Shown: piece by piece, positions 58,319 to 64,000 of the stretch
How positions within the stretch are numbered: the first letter of the stretch is position 1
How the letters are laid out: every line of letters starts with the position of its first letter
Source: Bordetella petrii
GTDB taxonomy: Bacteria; Pseudomonadota; Gammaproteobacteria; Burkholderiales; Burkholderiaceae_B
Assembly: GCA_017745595.1 (NCBI GenBank)
Contig: WMBV01000003.1
Span: 62,001 to 126,000 of the forward strand
Direction of reading: 5' to 3'
Length of the DNA stretch: 64,000 bases
The notes under the pieces: model-generated
The model's database searches: none
What the model was told of the DNA's origin: nothing
Seen by the model: only the letters and a program-made list of their open reading frames with translations
Position numbers and translations under genes: made by a program

Positions 58319-59064
58319 GCTTGTCTCCGGTGGGGAAGCGGCGTGTCTTGCGACAGGCGCCGCACGGCCGCGGCGACGGATTCTTCGACCCGTTGCCGCG
58401 AAATGGCGATGTAGGTCTGGCTGTCGCCGCGTTCGAGGGCATCGAGTCCCTTGCGCCACAGCGCGGCCGAGGCCCGCCGCCGCTCGATGGGCGCCAGGCT
58501 GATGTAGGAATAGCGCAAGGTTTGCAGCGACAGGGCGGTCAGCATCTGGGTCAGGCGCTGGTTGTCGCAGTTGCGCACCGACAGGATGGACAGCCGGTAC
58601 GAGGTTTCGGCGTAGCGGCCCTGGTCGTCGTCGAGCCGCGCCAGGGCTTCCAGCCGTTCGACGCCCGCGCGCAGGGTGGCCAGATATTCGGACGTGTGAT
58701 GGGCCGCGATCTTGCGGGCCACGATTTCGAGCAGGCCGACCCGGATTTCGAAGATTTCGCGCACTTCGTCCACCGACAGGTCCGTGACTACCGCGCCGCG
58801 CCGCGGATAGATGGTGGCCAGCCCTTCGCGTTCGAGGATGCGGATGGCGTCGCGCACCGGCCCGCGGCTGACGTGGAACGAATCGGCCAGGCGCTGTTCG
58901 TTCAGGGCCTCGCCGGGCTGCAGCCGGCCCTTGATGATGGCATCGCCGATCTGCGCCGCGATTTGCTCGGGCACGGTCAGGGTGGGCGCATGCGGCCGCC
59001 CTTCGAACAGGCGGAAGGCGACGGCGTTTTCCAGGTCGGTAATGAGTTGGCTGGAGCGGGGCAC
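58315..59064 (-). CDS. GntR-family regulator, FCD subfamily
   Basis: 249 residues. wHTH at about 30-100 (AAQIGDAIIKGRLQPGEALN, LADSFHVSRGPVRDAIRILE), FCD domain from about 110 (VREIFEIRVGLLEIVARKIA). It is the promoter-proximal gene of the CaiB/carboxyltransferase unit, overlapping CaiB by 4 bp, so it is probably self-regulated with the operon. A perfect palindrome lies 48 bp upstream. Confidence 0.9.
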   Translation of the reverse strand: MPRSSQLITDLENAVAFRLFEGRPHAPTLTVPEQIAAQIGDAIIKGRLQPGEALNEQRLADSFHVSRGPVRDAIRILEREGLATIYPRRGAVVTDLSVDEVREIFEIRVGLLEIVARKIAAHHTSEYLATLRAGVERLEALARLDDDQGRYAETSYRLSILSVRNCDNQRLTQMLTALSLQTLRYSYISLAPIERRRASAALWRKGLDALERGDSQTYIAISRQRVEESVAAAVRRLSQDTPLPHRRQA

Positions 59065-59111
59065 GGCGGAACGGTTCGGGAAAGTCTTGCAGGCATTCTA
59101 GAGCACAATCA

Positions 59112-59125
59112 GATTGTTAACAATC
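59112..59125. promoter_or_regulatory. Perfect palindrome GATTGTTAACAATC, candidate operator of the FCD regulator
   Basis: 14 bp, fully symmetric, 48 bp upstream of the regulator's ATG at 59064. The TTGT-N2-ACAA-like form is compatible with FadR/FCD-type GntR sites. Autoregulation is inferred. Confidence 0.55.
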
Positions 59126-59148
59126 ATACGATGTGTGGATCATGGCCA

Positions 59149-59262
59149 GGTGTCTGGCTCCGCAGGTGCCTGACACCGCTGTGTGCGGAAAACCTCGGTC
59201 AGGCTTCGGTGTCTGACACCCTTCGGGAGTCAGACACCTGGCATACACGGGAGTCAGACACC
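59149..59262. repeat. Dispersed palindromic repeat, locus H (pair plus a half copy)
   Basis: Copies at 59149-59177 and 59208-59238, then a half copy at about 59247-59262 including GGGAGTCAGACACC. Unlike the others, this locus lies between divergent genes (FCD regulator and SDR), inside the 309-bp promoter-containing gap. Apart from the operator palindrome and these repeats I see nothing else in this gap. Confidence 0.85.
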
Positions 59263-59373
59263 TGGCATCACACTCAGCGCCGGTTTGCAGCCAGGCCGCT
59301 CGCGGGTCTAAGCTGGGGGCTGGCTATCGACAGGCGGCGCCAGGCGAGTCCCGCGCGCCGCAAGGAGAGCAGC

Positions 59374-60192
59374 ATGCGGCATGCAGTCGATCTTTCCGGA
59401 CAGGTCGCCCTGGTCACCGGCGCCAGTTCGGGCATAGGCAAGGGCATTGCGCTGGAGCTGGCGGCGGCGGGCGCGCGGGTGGTGGTCAACCACCGGCCCA
59501 CCGGCGATTCGGCGCGGCGCGCGGCCGAGGTGGTGGACGCCATTACCGGCGCGGGCGGCACCGCGGTGGCCGGGCCCGCCGATATCAGCCGCGAAAGCGA
59601 CGTCGAGCAACTGTTTCGCACGGTGGCAGACCACTTCCAGGGTATCGACATCCTGGTCAACAACGCCGGCATCGAGCAGCCGGCGCCCATTCAGGACATG
59701 ACGCTGGCGCAGTGGCAGCAGGTCATCGACGTCAACCTGACCGGGCAATTCCTGTGTTCGCGCGCCGCGGTGCGCGCCTTCCTGGGCCGCCAGCCCGGGC
59801 CGCCGGCCGATGCCGCGGCGGGCAAGATCATTTTCATCAGTTCGGTGCACGAAGTCATTCCGTGGGCGTTCCAGGCCAATTACGCGGCCTCGAAGGGCGG
59901 GGTGTCGCTGCTGATGCAGTCGCTGGCGCAGGAACTGGCGCCCATGAAGATCCGCGTGAATTCGGTGGCGCCGGGGGCGATACGCACGCCCATCAACGCG
60001 CCGGCCTGGAACACGCCCGACAGCCTGGCCGCGCTGCTCAAGCTGATTCCCTACGGACGCATCGGCGAGCCCGACGACGTGGCGCGCGCCGTGGCCTGGC
60101 TGGCCAGCGACGCCTCCGACTACGTCACGGGTTCGACCCTGTTCGTCGACGGCGGCATGACGCTGTATCCCGCGTTTCGCGGCGCGGGCTGA
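59374..60192 (+). CDS. Glucose 1-dehydrogenase-like SDR oxidoreductase
   Basis: 272 residues from the ATG at 59374, with CAAGGAGAG before it. Intact SDR features: LVTGASSGIGKGIALELAAA, ILVNNAGIEQPAPIQD, Ser in IIFISSVHE, YxxxK in NYAASKGGVSLLMQSL, and the end GSTLFVDGGMTLYP. Typical of glucose 1-dehydrogenases. The GH15 gene follows after 3 bp, so the pair may work on glucose or trehalose products. Confidence 0.9.
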   Translation: MRHAVDLSGQVALVTGASSGIGKGIALELAAAGARVVVNHRPTGDSARRAAEVVDAITGAGGTAVAGPADISRESDVEQLFRTVADHFQGIDILVNNAGIEQPAPIQDMTLAQWQQVIDVNLTGQFLCSRAAVRAFLGRQPGPPADAAAGKIIFISSVHEVIPWAFQANYAASKGGVSLLMQSLAQELAPMKIRVNSVAPGAIRTPINAPAWNTPDSLAALLKLIPYGRIGEPDDVARAVAWLASDASDYVTGSTLFVDGGMTLYPAFRGAG

Positions 60193-60195
60193 GCG

Positions 60196-62016
60196 ATGTC
60201 CAGGCCCATCGAAGACTACGGTTTGATCGGCAACATGCTGTCGGCCGCGCTGGTGGGGCGTGACGGCTCGATCGACTGGCTGTGCCTGCCGCATTTCGAT
60301 TCGCCCGCGTGTTTCGCCGCCCTGCTGGGCGACGAAAGCCACGGGCGCTGGCTGCTGGCGCCGCGGCACGGGGATGCGCGGACGCAGCGCCGCTATCTGC
60401 CCGACACGGCGGTGCTCGAGACGCGCCACGAAACCGCCACCGGCGCGGTGCGCGTGTACGACTTCATGCCGCTGAGCGACGAAGACGAGCGCGTCGACGT
60501 GGTGCGCATCGTGCGCGGCGAATCGGGCAGCGTGGACATGCGAACCGAGCTGACGCTGCGCTTCAATTATGGCCAGGCGGTGCCCTGGGTGCGGCGCCGC
60601 GACTACGGCCTGAGCGCCATCGCCGGGCCGGACGCGGTGGAACTGCACACGGCGGTGCCGATGGAGGGCCATGAAATGAAAAGCGTGGCCCGCTTCACGG
60701 TGCAAGAAGGCCAGACCGTGCCCTTCACGCTGTCGTACCACCGTTCGCACAAGACGCCGCATTTCGTGCCCGACCGCATGGAAAGCATGGACCGCACCAT
60801 TGCCTGGTGGCACGAATGGGCCAAGCGCTGCCGCTGGGAAAACGGTACGCGCGAGCGGCGCGACGCCGTGGTGCGCTCGCTGATCACGCTGAAGCTGCTG
60901 ACGTTCCAGCCCACCGGCGGCATCGTGGCGGCGCCCACCACGTCGTTGCCGGAACAGCTGGGCGGCAGCCGCAACTGGGACTACCGCCATTGCTGGCTGC
61001 GCGATTCGGCGCTGACGCTGTATGCGCTGCTGAACGCCGGCTACCGCGAAGAGGCCGAGGCCTGGCGCCAATGGCTGTTGCGCGCGGCGGCGGGCCACCC
61101 CAGCCAGATTCAGATCATGTACGGCATCGCGGGCGAACGCTGGCTGGCCGAGCACGAAATTCCGTGGCTGCCCGGCTACGAGGGCAGCGCGCCGGTGCGC
61201 ATCGGCAATGCCGCGGCCGGGCAGATGCAGCTGGACGTCTATGGCGAACTGATCGAAACGCTGCATGCCGGCCGGGTGGCCGACCTGGCGCCGCTGGCCG
61301 AAGCGTGGCGCATGCAGAAGGTACTGCTCAAGCCGCTCGAGGCCCTGTGGAACCAGCCCGACCACGGCATCTGGGAAATGCGCGGGCCGCGCCGGGCCTT
61401 TACGCATTCGCGGCTGATGTGCTGGGTGGCGCTGGACCGCACCATCCAGTCGTGCGAACGCTTCGGGCTGGAAGGCCCGGTGCAGCGCTGGCGGGCCCTG
61501 AGCGAGGAAATCCGCCACGACATCTGCACGCACGGCTACGATGCGCGGCGCAATACGTTCGTGCAGTATTACGGCGGCACGGCGCTGGACGCCAGCCTGC
61601 TGCTGATCCCGCAAGTCGGCTTCTTGCCGCCCGACGACAAGCGCGTCAAAGGCACCATCGCGGCCATCGAGCAAGACCTGCTGCGCGACGGCCTGCTGCT
61701 GCGCTATAACACGGCGCACAGCGACGACGGCCTGCCCGGCGACGAAGGCGTGTTCCTGGCGTGCAGCTTCTGGCTGGCCGATGCCTACATCATGCAGGGC
61801 CGGCTGGACGAGGCCGAGCGGATGTTCGACCACCTGCTGTCGCTGCGCAACGACCTGGGGCTGCTGGCCGAAGAATACGATGTGGCCCGCGGACGCCTGG
61901 TGGGCAACTTCCCGCAGGGGTTTTCGCACATCGGCCTGGTGAATACGGCCTATAACCTCAGCGCGGCCGGCGGCCCGGCGCGCCAGCGTTCCGCCAGCGA
62001 CGCGCCGCGCGGCTGA
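60196..62016 (+). CDS. Glycoside hydrolase family 15 protein (glucoamylase/trehalase-like)
   Basis: 606 residues, full length. N-terminal MSRPIEDYGLIGNMLSAALV and GRDGSIDWLCLPHFDSPACF, the (alpha/alpha)6 barrel from about 220 (GGSRNWDYRHCWLRDSALTL), and two acidic regions (LLAEEYDVARGRLVGNFPQG) matching the catalytic Glu pair of GH15. No signal peptide, so it is cytosolic. The family hydrolyses alpha-1,4-glucans or trehalose. Co-transcribed with an SDR dehydrogenase 3 bp upstream; its product glucose is the SDR's likely substrate. Confidence 0.92.
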   Translation: MSRPIEDYGLIGNMLSAALVGRDGSIDWLCLPHFDSPACFAALLGDESHGRWLLAPRHGDARTQRRYLPDTAVLETRHETATGAVRVYDFMPLSDEDERVDVVRIVRGESGSVDMRTELTLRFNYGQAVPWVRRRDYGLSAIAGPDAVELHTAVPMEGHEMKSVARFTVQEGQTVPFTLSYHRSHKTPHFVPDRMESMDRTIAWWHEWAKRCRWENGTRERRDAVVRSLITLKLLTFQPTGGIVAAPTTSLPEQLGGSRNWDYRHCWLRDSALTLYALLNAGYREEAEAWRQWLLRAAAGHPSQIQIMYGIAGERWLAEHEIPWLPGYEGSAPVRIGNAAAGQMQLDVYGELIETLHAGRVADLAPLAEAWRMQKVLLKPLEALWNQPDHGIWEMRGPRRAFTHSRLMCWVALDRTIQSCERFGLEGPVQRWRALSEEIRHDICTHGYDARRNTFVQYYGGTALDASLLLIPQVGFLPPDDKRVKGTIAAIEQDLLRDGLLLRYNTAHSDDGLPGDEGVFLACSFWLADAYIMQGRLDEAERMFDHLLSLRNDLGLLAEEYDVARGRLVGNFPQGFSHIGLVNTAYNLSAAGGPARQRSASDAPRG

Positions 62017-62032
62017 ACGCCCGCGCCGCCGC

Positions 62033-63019
62033 TTATTGCGGCTGGATCTGCGCGGCGTTGACGATGTCGCGCCACTTCTTGCCTTCCGCTTCGGTGAAGC
62101 GCGCGAAGGTCTGCGGGTCGGAGCCCACCGGCTTGGCGCCCAGGCCGGCGTATTGGGCCACCAGGTTCGGTTGCCGCAATGCGCGCGCGGCATGCTGCGA
62201 GAGCTTGGCGACGATCTCGGGCGGCGTGCCGGCCGGCGCCCACAGGCCATACCAGGTGCTGATGTCGAAGCCCGGAAAGCCGGATTCGGCCATGGTGGGC
62301 ACGTCGGCCAGTTCGCCGACGCGCTGCGGCGTGGTGACCGCCACGGCCCGCAGCTTGCCCGATTTGATGAAAGGCATGGCCGAGGGCATCGAGTCGAACA
62401 TCAGCTGGATCTGCCCGCCCACCAGGTCGGTCAGCGCCGGCGCGCTGCCCTTGTAGGGCACGTGCTGCATTTTCAGGCCGCTGCGCACCTTGAACGACTC
62501 GCCGGCCAGCTGCTGCGCCGATGCGGTGCCGGCCGAGCCGAAGTTCAGCGGGCGCGTCTTGCCCAGGGCCACCAGGTCCTGCACCGTATGCACGCTGGAA
62601 CTCTCGGGCACCACCAGCACCAGCGGCACGTCGGCCAGCTGGGTGATGGGCGCGAAGTCCTTGAACGAGTCGTAGCGCATCGACTTGTACAGATACGGGT
62701 TGATGACGTGCAGCGAGGCGTTGGCCAGGAAGGTGTAGCCGTCGGGCTTGGCGCGCGCCACCAGGTCGGCGCCGATCATGCCGCTGGCGCCGGGCTTGTT
62801 CTCGACCACGACATTCTGGCCGATGGTCTTGGACATTTCGGCGGCCACCAGGCGCGACACGGTGTCGGTGGGCCCGCCCGGCGGGTAGGGCACCACCATG
62901 GTGATGGGACGGTCGGGGAACTCGCCGGCGGCGAATGCCGCCAGCGGCGCGGCGGCCAGGCAGGCCGTAGCGGCCAGGGCGGCCGCGGCGCGGCGCAGGG
63001 GATGCAGCGGGGCAAACAT
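62033..63019 (-). CDS. Tripartite tricarboxylate (Bug/TctC) family periplasmic receptor
   Basis: 328 residues. Signal peptide ALAATACLAAAPLAAFAAGE, then ITMVVPYPPGGPTDTVSRLV, VVVENKPGASGMIGADLVAR and the conserved SGFPGFDISTWYGLWAPAGT. Starts 10 bp downstream of the stop of an upstream medium-chain dehydrogenase on the same strand, so the two are co-transcribed. TTT receptors next to oxidoreductases in this window suggest a substrate of the same pathway. Confidence 0.92.
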   Translation of the reverse strand: MFAPLHPLRRAAAALAATACLAAAPLAAFAAGEFPDRPITMVVPYPPGGPTDTVSRLVAAEMSKTIGQNVVVENKPGASGMIGADLVARAKPDGYTFLANASLHVINPYLYKSMRYDSFKDFAPITQLADVPLVLVVPESSSVHTVQDLVALGKTRPLNFGSAGTASAQQLAGESFKVRSGLKMQHVPYKGSAPALTDLVGGQIQLMFDSMPSAMPFIKSGKLRAVAVTTPQRVGELADVPTMAESGFPGFDISTWYGLWAPAGTPPEIVAKLSQHAARALRQPNLVAQYAGLGAKPVGSDPQTFARFTEAEGKKWRDIVNAAQIQPQ

Positions 63020-63029
63020 GGGACGTCTC

Positions 63030-64000
63030 CTATTCTATTTTTAGCGCCACCTTGCCGATGACGCGCCGGCTTTCCAGCGCGTCCAGGGCAGTGGCAAGAT
63101 CGGCGGCCGGATACACCGCCGTGACAGCGGGCCGGATCCGCTGTGCGCGGGCCCAGTCCAGCAAGGTGTGCATGGCGCGCTGCAATGCCGGTGCGTGCGC
63201 GATGCGTTCGTCGGCCGGGGTCCAGCCCAGGTAGCGGCCGTAGAAAAAGCCATGCAGGGTGATGTTCTTCACCAGCAACAGGTTCAGCGGCACGGCGGGT
63301 ACCTGCCCGCTGGCAAAGCCGATGGACAGCATGCGCGCGTTGGCGGCGGCCGCGCGCACGCTGCGCTCGAAGGCCGGGCCGCCCACCGCGTCGAAGACCA
63401 CGTCGGCCCCCAGGCCGCGCGTGCAGGCTTTCACGTGGCCGGCCAGGTCTTCGTCGGCCGCCAGCGCGTGGGCCGCGCCCGCGTCGCGAGCGGCCTGGCG
63501 CTTGGCTTCGGTGCTGGCGCAGGCGATTACGGTGGCGCCCAGCAGGGCGGCGATTTCCACCGCGGCCAGGCCTACCCCCGAGCCCGCGCCCAGCACCAGC
63601 ACCGTGTCGCCCGGCTGCAGGGCGGCGCGCCACAGCAGGGCGGTATACGCCGTGCCGTACGAGATGGGCACCGGCAGCGCCGCCAGGGGGGCCAGGCCGT
63701 CCGGCAGCGGATAAACGGTGTATTCGGGCAGCGTCAGGCGCTGTGCGTAGCAGCCCCAGCGCGACACGGCCACCACGCGGTCTCCCACCGCCAGCCGCGA
63801 GACGGCCGCGCCGCGGGCCAGCACGCGGCCCACGGCCTCGGTGCCGGGCACGAACGGCAGCGGCGGCCGGCTTTGGTAGCTGCCTTCGATCAGCAGCCGG
63901 GTGGCATGGCTGACGCTGGCATGGTCGATGGCGATGGTGACCTCGTGCGGGCCGGGGGCGGGAACGTCGTCGATCTCGCGCCACTTGACGTCCCGCACGG
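63030..64000 (-). CDS. Zinc-independent MDR / quinone oxidoreductase-like protein (5' end outside window)
   Basis: At least 323 residues; the frame runs off the right edge, and the GTG at 63998 is probably internal. N-terminal GroES-like domain (VPAPGPHEVTIAIDHASVSH), Rossmann domain DTVLVLGAGSGVGLAAVEIA, and the end LATALDALESRRVIGKVALK. No zinc-binding Cys cluster or catalytic His-Cys site is visible, so it belongs to the NADPH:quinone reductase branch. Upstream neighbour unknown. Confidence 0.88.
   Translation of the reverse strand, partial: VRDVKWREIDDVPAPGPHEVTIAIDHASVSHATRLLIEGSYQSRPPLPFVPGTEAVGRVLARGAAVSRLAVGDRVVAVSRWGCYAQRLTLPEYTVYPLPDGLAPLAALPVPISYGTAYTALLWRAALQPGDTVLVLGAGSGVGLAAVEIAALLGATVIACASTEAKRQAARDAGAAHALAADEDLAGHVKACTRGLGADVVFDAVGGPAFERSVRAAAANARMLSIGFASGQVPAVPLNLLLVKNITLHGFFYGRYLGWTPADERIAHAPALQRAMHTLLDWARAQRIRPAVTAVYPAADLATALDALESRRVIGKVALKIE

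Overview
The window is high-GC DNA that reads like the chromosome of a betaproteobacterium of the Alcaligenaceae (Bordetella/Achromobacter type). The basis is codon use and GC content, seven tripartite-tricarboxylate (Bug/TctC) periplasmic receptor genes with no TctA/TctB membrane partners, many CaiB/BaiF CoA-transferases, and many GntR/LysR regulators. The genus is an inference. I saw no rRNA, tRNA, CRISPR array, phage or complete insertion sequence.

Layout. 0-8.8 kb: a partial short-chain fatty acid transporter, a 3-hydroxyacyl-CoA dehydrogenase, PEP carboxylase (ppc), queC, an MFS transporter, a GNAT acetyltransferase and a LysR regulator. 8.9-17.4 kb: ilvD, an SDR lacking the usual catalytic residues, a TauD/TfdA dioxygenase with an RraA-like aldolase, LysR, MFS and a COG4091-type SAF-domain dehydrogenase. 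17.7-35 kb: a catabolic region with two aldehyde dehydrogenases, a 3-hydroxyisobutyrate-dehydrogenase-like enzyme, a ThDP decarboxylase, an FMN 2-hydroxyacid dehydrogenase, a HutC-type GntR regulator, a cupin, a 2-pyrone-4,6-dicarboxylate-hydrolase-like amidohydrolase, four Bug receptors, and an acyl-CoA dehydrogenase plus two CaiB transferases. 35.1-47 kb: a remnant of an acetyl-CoA hydrolase/transferase gene, then a 12-gene minus-strand operon for alternative complex III (actABCDEF), a small membrane protein, SCO and a caa3-type cytochrome oxidase. 47.4-51.7 kb: a dehydrogenase/Bug/RraA/2-hydroxyacid dehydrogenase cluster with an FCD regulator. 51.8-53.9 kb: an OafA-like acyltransferase with an apparent N-terminal frameshift. 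54.1-59.1 kb: a biotin-dependent carboxyltransferase cluster lacking a biotin carboxylase. 59.4-64 kb: SDR plus GH15, then Bug plus a quinone-oxidoreductase-like enzyme cut by the window end.

The most interesting signal is a shared operator-like palindrome, TTGTACGTACAA and close variants. It lies in four intergenic regions: upstream of the 3-hydroxyacyl-CoA dehydrogenase, between the divergent aldehyde dehydrogenase operons, between the GntR gene and the cupin operon, and upstream of the acyl-CoA dehydrogenase-CaiB-CaiB operon. It fits the TTGT-N4-ACAA pattern of HutC-type GntR repressors. I infer that it defines one regulon. The encoded chain resembles the mandelate pathway: oxidation of a 2-hydroxy acid, decarboxylation of the 2-oxo acid, oxidation of the aldehyde, then CoA-dependent steps. 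The substrate is unknown.

A second genome-scale signal is a family of 29-32 bp palindromes (GGTGTCTGACxCCCxxxxGGGTGTCAGACACC type). They usually occur in pairs separated by about 20-60 bp, at eight intergenic loci, and almost always next to a stop codon.
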